Positions 56,203-64,000 of a stretch of 64,000 nucleotides of DNA are shown piece after piece. Both the position numbers and the translations under genes were made by a program. Under the pieces are notes generated by a model, which did no database searches, was not told the origin of the DNA, and saw only the letters and a list, made by a program, of their open reading frames with translations. Each line of letters begins with the position of its first letter. The stretch's first letter is position 1. Source of the DNA: Lachnospiraceae bacterium (GTDB lineage Bacteria > Bacillota > Clostridia > Lachnospirales > Lachnospiraceae); assembly GCA_015057005.1 (NCBI GenBank), contig SVFF01000013.1, positions 1 to 64,000 of the forward strand, given 5' to 3'.

Positions 56203-57603
56203 TCACTTGGATGCCCAATCCTTAAAATCAGTGAACTTTTCGCCGGCTGTCCGTAGTTGCTCTTCCTCAGGTGTCCAATAAAAGGTGATCCGCACAATAT
56301 AGTCCTCATAACAGACCAGATATCTGTCCATCTCTCTGCGATCCATCTGGTATTGATACACCTTTTCTGCTCCCCACAAAGAAGCATCACTGTCCATAAA
56401 ACAATAGCCAAATTCTCCGCTTGGATCTTCCTCCAGAAAATCTTCCATTATGTTTTCCAGACAGAAATCATATAATCCGGGCAGCTTGGGAATAAAAATA
56501 TCATAGCGCATTTCCGGCAATTCCGCATTCATTCTCACATTCTGGTATGCCTCATAATGAGTGAGAAGCCAGGAATCCTCCACTCGCATTTCATAAGAAT
56601 ATCTGTCACTCTCTGCATCCATCATATCTTCCACTGTCAGCGGCAGTTCATCATGATAAATCTTAAATTGGTGACCGTTATACTCATAAGTGGTAACCGG
56701 CTCCTTCTCAAACCATCCGGTATCTACTGCCCGAAAGATTACCACTGTCATAATCCCCATCAGTCCAAAGGACAAAATAAAGCTGGATGCAAAAGTCACT
56801 GCCTTGGTAACCGTCTTATCACATTTCAGGCGCTTCATGCCGTATTTGATCAGGTTGACTGACACCATGAGCAGTGCCACCCAACAAAAACCTATTGCTG
56901 TCGCAAAAATATAGATCTTCTCTCTCATAGAGAACAGATGCAAAACGAAGACTGCCAACACTACCGTAAGCATTCCCAGCTGAAACTTCCTGCTTCCCCA
57001 GGTCTTTACAAAGCTGCCGTCCGTCTCTGCCGCTTTTTTCGCCTTGCGATACCATAAAAAGTATCCCACCACCTCTGTCATACACATGATCAACACTGCT
57101 GTCCAGCAAATGAGCCCGAACAATTTGGCATTGCTTCCCAGCACATACAAAGGATCCCTGTTAAAGTCAGCCACCACAAGCCCCAACTGCAGCAGGGCAC
57201 ACAAGGCCAATACAGACTGTGCGATCAGGAAATTCCCCTTTGCGGATCTGTTGATATTTTCCAGTTCCACGCAAGCATCCGTTTCAATCGGAACCGGATT
57301 CTCTGCTTCGTTATAAAAAATCTGGAGCTGGGCAGTCTGGGCGATAAACTTCCAGCCTGCCTGTTCACAAAATGCATAAAAGTACTTCTGGTCCTCCCCC
57401 GGCTCCGGATCAAATTCGGAAGCTTTAGGGAAATAGGTCACCGCAAAATGCATTTCCTTAGGCTCTATCCGGCGAAACTGCCAGTAAAAATTATTTACTT
57501 TTTCAAGCATCCAGCCCTTCGCCGCCATTTTCTCCAGATAGGCCTGAATGCCGGTGCGATCATAAAAGGTAAATTGGGCAATACAGCGTTTCTTCTCTCT
57601 CAT
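56203..57603 (-). CDS. DUF2812 domain membrane protein
   Basis: A 466-residue protein. The N-terminal 100 residues are the DUF2812 module (AQFTFYDRTGIQAYLEKMAA, KGWMLEKVNNFYWQFRRIEP), followed by about five TM helices between residues 125 and 300 and an extracytoplasmic C-terminal region of about 160 residues. DUF2812 proteins are nearly always linked to PadR regulators and are of unknown function. GGGAGGAAG lies ahead of the ATG, and the PadR gene ends 40 bases upstream, so they form an operon. Confidence 0.85.
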   Translation of the reverse strand: MREKKRCIAQFTFYDRTGIQAYLEKMAAKGWMLEKVNNFYWQFRRIEPKEMHFAVTYFPKASEFDPEPGEDQKYFYAFCEQAGWKFIAQTAQLQIFYNEAENPVPIETDACVELENINRSAKGNFLIAQSVLALCALLQLGLVVADFNRDPLYVLGSNAKLFGLICWTAVLIMCMTEVVGYFLWYRKAKKAAETDGSFVKTWGSRKFQLGMLTVVLAVFVLHLFSMREKIYIFATAIGFCWVALLMVSVNLIKYGMKRLKCDKTVTKAVTFASSFILSFGLMGIMTVVIFRAVDTGWFEKEPVTTYEYNGHQFKIYHDELPLTVEDMMDAESDRYSYEMRVEDSWLLTHYEAYQNVRMNAELPEMRYDIFIPKLPGLYDFCLENIMEDFLEEDPSGEFGYCFMDSDASLWGAEKVYQYQMDRREMDRYLVCYEDYIVRITFYWTPEEEQLRTAGEKFTDFKDWASK

Positions 57604-57643
57604 ATAACTTCCTCCCTGACTGTCACACTCATCCTTGTATTAT

Positions 57644-57979
57644 TCAATCCCCTCTGCCAGCTGCAATATCCCTTCCAAATACGCTCTCATAATCTCCGGC
57701 CAGGGCACGAAGCCTGATATATTCTGCCTCCAGCGCTTCCCTGCCCTTGGCCGTCAGAATGTAGCTTCTCCGTCGTCCTTCAGCCCTGGTCTCCCGGATC
57801 ATGCCTGCTTCCACAAACTGCTCCAGCAGATTGTACAAGGTGCCGGGGCCCACCTGGACTCTGCCGCCGGTCATAGCCGCCACCTGTTCCATAATATCCA
57901 TTCCGCACATCTCCGTGCGCAGACACATCAGTATATAAAACATTTGCTCTGTCAGCGTCCTGAATTTCTCTCTCGGCAT
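57644..57979 (-). CDS. PadR-family transcriptional regulator
   Basis: A 111-residue winged-helix repressor. The core (FRTLTEQMFYILMCLRTEMC, GRVQVGPGTLYNLLEQFVEA, GRRRSYILTAKGREALE) is standard PadR, followed by a short C-terminal dimerisation helix. AGGAG nine bases upstream supports the ATG at 57979 rather than one 20 codons earlier. It precedes the DUF2812 gene; inverted repeats at its promoter suggest autoregulation, as known for PadR repressors. Confidence 0.9.
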   Translation of the reverse strand: MPREKFRTLTEQMFYILMCLRTEMCGMDIMEQVAAMTGGRVQVGPGTLYNLLEQFVEAGMIRETRAEGRRRSYILTAKGREALEAEYIRLRALAGDYESVFGRDIAAGRGD

Positions 57980-58058
57980 AACATCACACTCCTGTTCCTT
58001 ATTGTCCTGCATGGTATAGCATCTAAAAATCTTCAGCATACCATGCTGCTTTTTCTAT

Positions 58059-58113
58059 TATCGAATATCGTTATTTCCATTTTTATTATACTATCGATAT
58101 TCGATAATGTCAA
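58059..58113 (-). promoter_or_regulatory. PadR operon promoter with two operators
   Basis: A fully consensus promoter: -35 TTGACA (58108-58113), 17-base spacer, -10 TATAAT (58085-58090). The spacer contains a perfect palindrome TATCGA-TAT-TCGATA (58092-58106). A second, 11-of-12 copy, TATCGA-ATA-TCGTTA (58059-58073), lies just after the likely transcription start. Two half-turn-spaced sites over the promoter fit repression by the adjacent PadR protein. Confidence 0.75.
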
Positions 58114-58130
58114 CATCTCACCCACATAAA

Positions 58131-58175
58131 AACGCCGCTCTTCCTGACAAGAATGATCAGGAAAAACGACGTTTC
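58131..58175 (-). terminator. probable terminator of the carbohydrate operon
   Basis: On the minus strand, AACGTCG...CGGCGTT and TTCCTGA...TCAGGAA pair in one long stem, followed by TTTT. It lies about 40 bases after the remnant stop. Confidence 0.6.
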
Positions 58176-58216
58176 TTCGTCCGGCTTTTATTCAAGTTTG
58201 CTTGTGACTAATTTGG

Positions 58217-58507
58217 TCAACGGGTGATCAGCTTCTTATCTATAAGGAATGTCCCCCATCCGTCCATCCGCTCTTCTGTCATATAAGAATAAGGCATTCT
58301 GCAGTAACGCTTTCCGATTCCTGCTATTTCCATCATGCCTCTGATACCCACATCCCAATGGAACCCATGAGAAGCACACCTTATAAAGAAAGCCACTTCA
58401 TAGTTCTCAATTATTTCTGTTGCTTCCCGAATGCGTCCTTCCTTGAAAGCTGCCCAGAAACGATGTTCTATACAAATTTGTTCTATACAAATTTGTTCTA
58501 TACGGAT
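58217..58507 (-). pseudogene. C-terminal remnant of a dihydrodipicolinate synthase / NanA-family gene
   Basis: Directly behind the sialidase-like stop the frame stays open for about 97 codons without a start codon. It contains FWAAFKEGRIREATEIIENY, then HWDVGIRGMMEIAGIGKRYC and MPYSYMTEE, which matches the last third of DHDPS/N-acetylneuraminate-lyase-family proteins (the conserved G-x-x-G-x-x-E-x-x-G-I ... P segment). The catalytic Lys and Tyr regions are gone. The first 14 codons derive from 15-bp tandem repeats, so the gene was probably truncated by a deletion at that point. Confidence 0.6.
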
Positions 58508-58510
58508 TTA
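58466..58510. repeat. 15-bp tandem repeat at the sialidase/remnant junction
   Basis: TTCTATACAAATTTG occurs twice in tandem (58466-58480, 58481-58495) followed by a diverged third copy (58496-58510) that contains the sialidase-like stop codon. Confidence 0.85.
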
Positions 58511-59827
58511 TTCCACTGTAATAATGCGCGTCAGAATGGTCTTTAACTTTTTGTCCGTCTTGCCCGACTGATCCGGGTAATAGAAATCAGAATAAGCCAG
58601 GATGGCCTGGTTGGGCCCGATAGGCTTCAGATCCACATTACAGCAGGAACCGGCCCACTGATGGAAATTGGGCCTCTCAGGGGGATTGTTCATCAGGTGA
58701 CTTCTGTCCTCTCCTGTCATGATCTCAACAGGATCCTCCCATTCTATGCCTGAAGGGTCGGTTGTTCCACGGACATAAATACCCGGTCTTCCGTAGGCAG
58801 CCAGAGTGACACCGCAATCCAGCTTGACTAAGTTGGGCAATACACCGCATTTATCAAATTCTTCCGGTTCAGAGAAGGTCTTTCCCCCGTCTGTGGAACG
58901 GGCATAGTACATAGTATTCCACTCCGGTCCTCCCAAAAATACGCTGGTGGCACGAAGAAGAACGATCATAGAACCATCTTCCATAAACGCTAACGCGGTT
59001 TCCGAGAAACCGTCACACATGTAGGCTGTAGGATGCTTGGTAGTGTTCGGAATATAAGGAATATATCCTGCAAGTTCAAAAGTATGTCCATTGTCCGTAG
59101 ACTTATAAAGAACTGATGCACTGCAGACATCTACACCGCCATTGTAAGGATTCAAATGGGCACCGGTATAGGAGGTCATCCACAAGTTACCTTCTTTGTC
59201 CGCCTGTATCCCGCGGGCATAAGGGCTGAAAGGCGCCATTACCATATCATCTTTTCCAACCACGCCGCGCACAGACATATGAGGATGAACAATTTTTACT
59301 TTTTCCGGTACAGCCTCGGTGTCTCCTTTTTTAATTCTATAAGCAAGCCACTCCTTCTTGGCATATTCATCCGGAAGAGTTTCCAGATCGTAAATATAAT
59401 TTGCGTTCAGGAAAATATCCCGATACATAAACACGGGATATGGCCAGCTGCCGTCTTCTTCCTTTGTGATCTTGTCGCTGGGCAGTCTCTGGGTTACAAT
59501 TCTGGCCTCTTTTAACTCTGACTTCTTACAAGCAACACCTGTCACAAGGGGGAAATATAATCTGTCGCCGTTTGGAAGAAGGTGTCCCACCTGGCTTGCA
59601 ACTCCGTGATCCGTTCTTTCCCAAGTGATTCCGTTATCTTTGGAAACACACCACACATCTTTGTTTTGACCAAACTCTCTCCAGTTATCATCTCCCACAT
59701 GGGTCTTGATAGCAATCGTCCCATCCGCACATTTTAAAAGCTCCGGGAACTGCACCTGCCCCCAGTAACTGTCTTCATAAGCAGGTCCCTGATATACGAC
59801 ACTTTCTTTGCTGACTGTAATCTTCAT
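58508..59827 (-). CDS. sialidase-like (BNR/Asp-box) protein
   Basis: A 439-residue protein with a six-bladed-propeller look. At least three Asp-box motifs are visible (SKDNGITW, STDNGHTF, STDGGKTF). No signal peptide is present, so it is intracellular. It resembles exo-alpha-sialidase family proteins, but I did not confirm the arginine triad, so the activity may be on another sugar. CGGAGGAG precedes the ATG. It follows the alpha-mannosidase gene by 79 bases, and the NanA-family remnant downstream hints at past sialic-acid or related use. Confidence 0.75.
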   Translation of the reverse strand: MKITVSKESVVYQGPAYEDSYWGQVQFPELLKCADGTIAIKTHVGDDNWREFGQNKDVWCVSKDNGITWERTDHGVASQVGHLLPNGDRLYFPLVTGVACKKSELKEARIVTQRLPSDKITKEEDGSWPYPVFMYRDIFLNANYIYDLETLPDEYAKKEWLAYRIKKGDTEAVPEKVKIVHPHMSVRGVVGKDDMVMAPFSPYARGIQADKEGNLWMTSYTGAHLNPYNGGVDVCSASVLYKSTDNGHTFELAGYIPYIPNTTKHPTAYMCDGFSETALAFMEDGSMIVLLRATSVFLGGPEWNTMYYARSTDGGKTFSEPEEFDKCGVLPNLVKLDCGVTLAAYGRPGIYVRGTTDPSGIEWEDPVEIMTGEDRSHLMNNPPERPNFHQWAGSCCNVDLKPIGPNQAILAYSDFYYPDQSGKTDKKLKTILTRIITVE

Positions 59828-59906
59828 GTTCTTTCTCCTCCGGTAAAATAATAACTGAAACCTTCAATGAAATCTGCTTTTCCAGCAACTTCGTTATAAA
59901 GATTCC

Positions 59907-62594
59907 TCAAACCACCTTAACTGTCACAATTTTCCATGGAGCAACCGTAATACTGATCTTTTCATTCTTTACCGTCACCCTTCTTTGTTCTTCATCACTC
60001 AGTACATTTTCCTCCAGATCTGTCAGTACCGCTTTTGTCACTACCCGATCCAAAGTAATCTCTGCCACATCTTCTGCTCCGCTCATGTTGTAAATGCGCA
60101 GAATAGTGCCATCTTTGGCCTCTGCAGGCTTCATGGTACTGTAACAGATATTACCGTCCCGGGAAGATACCTCAAAGAAACTGTGCTCGGTGCCGGTAGC
60201 AGCAGACACTGTATCATTCCGATACTGAATACCTGTTGCCAGAGCATCGCTCAACTTCTGCAGATCTGCATCCGTATCAGAGGCTACCATGGGCAAAAGT
60301 CCGAAAGAATACTGATACTTGCCTAACATCTGGCCATCCACAGTCACCTGCGCAGGTTCAGCCCGGCCAAAGCATCTCATCAGTGTCACCGCCAAGGTAC
60401 CTTCCTCATCATCAAAAGTACCAATTTCATGGAGTCCGCCTCCGCTTATAAAGGCCAGGCCACGGTTTCCTTCTTGCTTATATGCAAAGCTTGTCATTGC
60501 TTTTTCGTGACTTCCTGCCTCACGCCACATTTCACTTTCCTTTTTAATAGAAACCTTTCTTTCTACCGTACAAAAGGCTTCACTTGCCACATAGCGGTCT
60601 TCTGTGATGCCGGTAGGAATGATCAGGCGCAGACGATGATCTGTGGCCTGATTGTCCACAGTAAGCGCCACCCGGATCATAGGGCTGCTCTTGGTGATGG
60701 ACACATCTGCCTTTAAAGTAATCTCTGCATATTCGGTACTTCTGCGAATGTCAGGATTCATTTCGTGTACTCTCTCAATCCTGCGGGGCACAAACATGCG
60801 CTTTTCAATGGTAAAAGTACACTTTGCCGTAGAATCACAGGATACTGAGATCACTGTAGGGTAGCCACCTGAAAGCACCTTACTGTCACAGGTGGGCGCA
60901 CAATGCCACCAGCCGTCTCCGATTTCACCGTTGTCCTCATAGGTCAACTGATTGGTATAACACTGTCCGGTACGTTTATCCGTAATCTGCAATGTTCCGT
61001 CAGGCTGCACCGCAAGCTTTACAAGCTCGTTTTCCGCAGTATAAGTCCCTGTTCGAAGAGTATCAAAATATCTGACTGCACCGTGGGCAGGTACAATGGC
61101 ATACTGTGTGATACCGCCGGCTGCAAGATCAGCCTCAAACACTACAGTATGACGGTCACCGTTTACATGTCTGCCTGCCAAAATGGCTTTCTTATTTCTG
61201 TTGATACCGATCAACTTATAAGGAACCTGCTCGCCCTTTTGGTCAATAATATAAAAAGCATTTTTATCCTCATAACCAAAGGGTTCGGAATATCGGTAAG
61301 GATAATCTCTCTCAAACCAAATATCTACTGTCACAGCCTCCTTACGCCTGTAAGGCAAAGGATTCATAATGGTCAAAAGCTTGTTTCTGCAATCGTCAGC
61401 TTCACCGTATCCTTCCAGCGCCTTGCCGGTAATCCCCTCCAGTCCATACTGATTGATCTCATTGCACAACTCCTGTACCTGGTCAAAACGATAATGCATA
61501 TCCCTATGCACCTGATCAATGGAACATCCACAGATGGAATCGTGGGGATGATTCCGGATCAGATATTTGTAGGCAAGATCATAGTAGGCCTTTCTGAGAG
61601 GCTGTTTTCCTGCAGCAGAAAGGACCGTCAACGGACCGGCCCATTTTTCCATGAGCGTCTGGCCCGCATCATTGGCTTTCTTTAAGTCATATCTGGAAGA
61701 AAGAGTATAGGTGATCAAATGATTGTAAATATGTAATTTTTGAGCAGGCTCATTTAACTCTCCCACTTTTGTAGGCAGACTTTCGGCAAAAGCATTGACT
61801 TCTTTGGTCATTTCCTCTAAAGAGGCAATTTTTACAGTCACATCGGAATAATATTTCTCCAATACAGCTTTTATTTTCAACAATCCGTCTGCATGACAGC
61901 GGCCATGATCGTCCCCATCCATGAATATAACCACCGGCACTTCACTTCTGGAACGCTCCTTTTCAATATAAGCAGCCAATTCCTGCTCCATTTCAGGCGT
62001 CACTTCATGATCATCATATTTTAAGGCCAATAATTTTCCGTCACAATAACCCAAACGGTCTGCCAGCTTAAAGGTGGTACAAAAGCTGCCGTCAGGGCTC
62101 TGCCAATTAAAGAAAGCCGGCGTAGTTTCTTCCGTGGTACCACGTCCCAGCAAGGCTCCCTTGATCCCAAAGCCGTTAAAAATTTGGGGTGTCTGGGCAG
62201 CATGACCAAAAATATCACAGATATATCCGAACCGCATAGGTTCCACATCGAAATCCCGTGCAATCTTTGTGCCCATCAGCATGTTGTGGATCAGGCTTTC
62301 ACCGGACACCAGGAATTCATCGGGCATTACGTACCAGGGACCGATCAGAATCTTGCCCTCCTTGATGTATTTGCCAAGGCGTTCTTTATTCTCCGGACAG
62401 ATCTCCAGATAGTCCTCCAGCACCACAGTCTGACCATCAAAGGTAAATGTTCCAAACTCCGAATACTTATCCAGTTTGTCCATCATATCATCACAAAAAT
62501 CCACCAGGCGCCATCTAAAGCCCTGGAAGTACTGATACCACTCTCTGTCCCAGTGAGTGGAGTTAAACAAATATACTGTAAATTTCCCTTCCAT
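59907..62594 (-). CDS. alpha-mannosidase, glycoside hydrolase family 38
   Basis: An 895-residue cytoplasmic retaining mannosidase. The GH38 opening FNSTHWDREWYQYFQGFRW supplies zinc ligands (HWD), the nucleophile Asp lies in RFGYICDIFGHAAQ, and DGDDHGRCHADG gives later active-site residues. A helical middle and large beta-sandwich C-terminal domains follow, as usual. The ATG at 62594 overlaps the HD-gene stop by one base (TGATG), after AAGGTG; a TTG at 62597 is the alternative. Such enzymes trim mannosyl glycans taken up from host or yeast material. Confidence 0.95.
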   Translation of the reverse strand: MEGKFTVYLFNSTHWDREWYQYFQGFRWRLVDFCDDMMDKLDKYSEFGTFTFDGQTVVLEDYLEICPENKERLGKYIKEGKILIGPWYVMPDEFLVSGESLIHNMLMGTKIARDFDVEPMRFGYICDIFGHAAQTPQIFNGFGIKGALLGRGTTEETTPAFFNWQSPDGSFCTTFKLADRLGYCDGKLLALKYDDHEVTPEMEQELAAYIEKERSRSEVPVVIFMDGDDHGRCHADGLLKIKAVLEKYYSDVTVKIASLEEMTKEVNAFAESLPTKVGELNEPAQKLHIYNHLITYTLSSRYDLKKANDAGQTLMEKWAGPLTVLSAAGKQPLRKAYYDLAYKYLIRNHPHDSICGCSIDQVHRDMHYRFDQVQELCNEINQYGLEGITGKALEGYGEADDCRNKLLTIMNPLPYRRKEAVTVDIWFERDYPYRYSEPFGYEDKNAFYIIDQKGEQVPYKLIGINRNKKAILAGRHVNGDRHTVVFEADLAAGGITQYAIVPAHGAVRYFDTLRTGTYTAENELVKLAVQPDGTLQITDKRTGQCYTNQLTYEDNGEIGDGWWHCAPTCDSKVLSGGYPTVISVSCDSTAKCTFTIEKRMFVPRRIERVHEMNPDIRRSTEYAEITLKADVSITKSSPMIRVALTVDNQATDHRLRLIIPTGITEDRYVASEAFCTVERKVSIKKESEMWREAGSHEKAMTSFAYKQEGNRGLAFISGGGLHEIGTFDDEEGTLAVTLMRCFGRAEPAQVTVDGQMLGKYQYSFGLLPMVASDTDADLQKLSDALATGIQYRNDTVSAATGTEHSFFEVSSRDGNICYSTMKPAEAKDGTILRIYNMSGAEDVAEITLDRVVTKAVLTDLEENVLSDEEQRRVTVKNEKISITVAPWKIVTVKVV

Positions 62595-63169
62595 CAATTC
62601 AAAACACCTTCTTTTGCTCCCAGCTGCAATTCCTCTGCATACTCCTTCATTGCCTCAATACAAATTCCGGCAACCTCTTTCACTTCCATACCAAGCAAAT
62701 CGCAGCCCTGGCGGATCAGATCCCTGTTACATTTTGCCGCAAATTTTTTATCCTTAAACTTTTTCATAAAGCTGGATACTTCCATATCCGTAATGCCTGC
62801 CGGACGCATTCTTGCCGCAGCCTGAATGATACCGGTCAGCTCGTCTACCGCAAAAAGTGACTTTTCCAAATTCGTGACAGGCTCCACATCATTTACAATA
62901 CTATATCCATGGGCCAAAATCGCCCGGACCTCTTCCTCACTAAGTCCCGCTTCCAGTAATGGTTGTTGGGTATACTGCAAATGCTCTTCCGGATGCTGTT
63001 CATAATCATAGTCATGTAAATAACCAATCGCACGCCAATGCTCCACATTCTCTCCAAAATGTTTTGCCAGACCGCCCATGGCTGCCATGACGTTTTTGGC
63101 ATGCAGAAAAAGATGTTCTTCTGTAGTTGTTGTATTTAATAATTCTTTTGCACGTTCTAATGTTAACAT
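62594..63169 (-). CDS. HD-domain hydrolase
   Basis: A 191-residue protein with HD-superfamily metal ligands: His in LFLHAKNVM, the HD pair in GYLHDYDYEQHPEEH and another His in RAILAHGYS. This is the metal-dependent phosphohydrolase fold; substrate not predictable. AAGGAG six bases upstream fixes the ATG at 63169 instead of one five codons earlier. It is coupled to the mannosidase gene by a one-base overlap. Confidence 0.82.
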   Translation of the reverse strand: MLTLERAKELLNTTTTEEHLFLHAKNVMAAMGGLAKHFGENVEHWRAIGYLHDYDYEQHPEEHLQYTQQPLLEAGLSEEEVRAILAHGYSIVNDVEPVTNLEKSLFAVDELTGIIQAAARMRPAGITDMEVSSFMKKFKDKKFAAKCNRDLIRQGCDLLGMEVKEVAGICIEAMKEYAEELQLGAKEGVLN

Positions 63170-63225
63170 AGATTTCTCCTTCATTTATGGCTTATTTCCT
63201 TATGGCCAATATAATACTTTTAATC

Positions 63226-64000
63226 TTAAGATCTCCTGTAGCAAGAATATCCGCCAAGATAAGTTTCCAAAACCTTGACATCTTTTATTTTTTCTTTTGG
63301 GATTTCAAACAGGTTTTCGTCCAGGATCACAAAATCAGCATGCATTCCTTCCTGGATCCTGCCCTTTTTATCTTCCACAAAGCTTGCCTTGGCACTCTGG
63401 ATCGTATAGCTGTCAATGGCCTCTTTCACGGTAAATGCTTCTTTTGCAAGGTATTCTTTGCTTCCATTCAGTGTTTTTCTTGTCACTGCACACTGGATCC
63501 CCGCCATCACATCAGGCAATTCTACCGGGGCATCCGAACCATTGCTGACTGTTACTCCATCCTTCATCAGGCTCTTCCAGCAATAACTGGTTTCTGCCAA
63601 CTCTTTTCCCACACGTTGTTCTACGATATTGATATCATAATCCAGAAAAATCGTCTGCACATATACATGAAGCTTTAATGCTTTGATCTTCTCCCACTGG
63701 TCAGGCCGCATAATCTGACAATGGATAATGCCATGGCGATGATCTTCTCTCGGAAATTCTGCAAGTGCTTTTTCATATGCACCAAGTACCCAGTCCAGGC
63801 AAGCGTCACCTATTGTGTGCACTGCAATCTGCATTCCGTTTTTATGCGCATAAGAAATCATGCTTTCCATAAGTTCTTTGGAATACACCGGAATTCCACT
63901 TGTTGACGGATCATCTGCATAGGGAATCGAAAGAAAAGCTGTTCTTGCACCGAGAGCTCCGTCTCCCAACATTTTCAGAGGTCCAAACTGATACCTATCC
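63226..64000 (-). CDS. YtcJ-like amidohydrolase (Amidohydro_3), N-terminal part beyond the window
   Basis: At least 258 residues of a metal-dependent amidohydrolase; the frame is open to the right edge, so the start lies outside. The visible part has KMLGDGALGARTAFL, PYADDPSTSG, AVHTIGDACLDWVLGAYE, HRHGIIHCQIMRPDQ and NGSDAPVELPDVMAGIQCAV, matching the C-terminal half of the YtcJ/Amidohydro_3 group, with the ending RIQEGMHADFVILDENLFEI. Substrate unknown. It precedes the HD gene by 56 bases and probably belongs to the same operon. Confidence 0.88.
   Translation of the reverse strand, partial: DRYQFGPLKMLGDGALGARTAFLSIPYADDPSTSGIPVYSKELMESMISYAHKNGMQIAVHTIGDACLDWVLGAYEKALAEFPREDHRHGIIHCQIMRPDQWEKIKALKLHVYVQTIFLDYDINIVEQRVGKELAETSYCWKSLMKDGVTVSNGSDAPVELPDVMAGIQCAVTRKTLNGSKEYLAKEAFTVKEAIDSYTIQSAKASFVEDKKGRIQEGMHADFVILDENLFEIPKEKIKDVKVLETYLGGYSCYRRS

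Overview
The window looks like a chromosomal segment of a spore-forming Clostridia, most likely a Lachnospiraceae gut commensal. The support is a Gram-positive PolC, CodY, mother-cell sigma-K, SpoIIP and GPR, glycyl-radical and radical-SAM enzymes, several sugar-processing genes, and strong AGGAGG ribosome sites with frequent TTG starts. Family placement is inference; no 16S rRNA is present. Almost all genes lie on the minus strand.

Layout. 1-106: 3' end of a transposase. 0.2-10.2 kb: a glycoside-hydrolase-like protein, a plus-strand YgjP-type metallopeptidase, then a minus-strand transport operon that mixes two sugar-importer permeases, a MacA/HlyD-like adaptor, a two-TM MacB-like protein and a very large binding lipoprotein, with no ATPase. 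10.5-13.6 kb: a plus-strand membrane protein made of two fused GT-C glycosyltransferase modules. 13.56-14.05 kb: a long imperfect inverted repeat of about 490 bp. 14-17.8 kb: a heterodimeric ABC exporter (BmrCD type). 18-23 kb: tsf, rpsB, codY, topA. 23.3-33.4 kb: an Rpn-type nuclease with coiled-coil repeats, an SPFH/Arc/amidohydrolase operon, a decayed response regulator, a MATE pump, DUF362, HAD, PHP and metallophosphoesterase genes, and a glycyl-radical activase without its enzyme. 33.7-34 kb: two identical tRNA-Glu(CUC) genes. 34.3-44.5 kb: NhaC antiporter, PolC with a low-complexity insert, IspG, DprA, ComM/YifB. 44.8-53.9 kb: aldose epimerase, sigK, hemW, lepA, an NSS transporter, spoIIP, gpr, rpsT. 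54-58.1 kb: TPM-domain and zinc-ribbon membrane proteins, DUF2812 and its PadR regulator with clear operators. 58.2-64 kb: a carbohydrate operon (amidohydrolase, HD hydrolase, GH38 alpha-mannosidase, sialidase-like protein) ending in a truncated dihydrodipicolinate-synthase/N-acetylneuraminate-lyase-family remnant.

Starts were moved from the longest open frame wherever a Shine-Dalgarno site and family alignment pointed to a downstream codon (topA, comM, sigK, rpsT, SPFH, PadR and others). Many promoters have a 17-bp spacer between recognisable -35 and -10 boxes. All family calls come from reading motifs; no database search was run.
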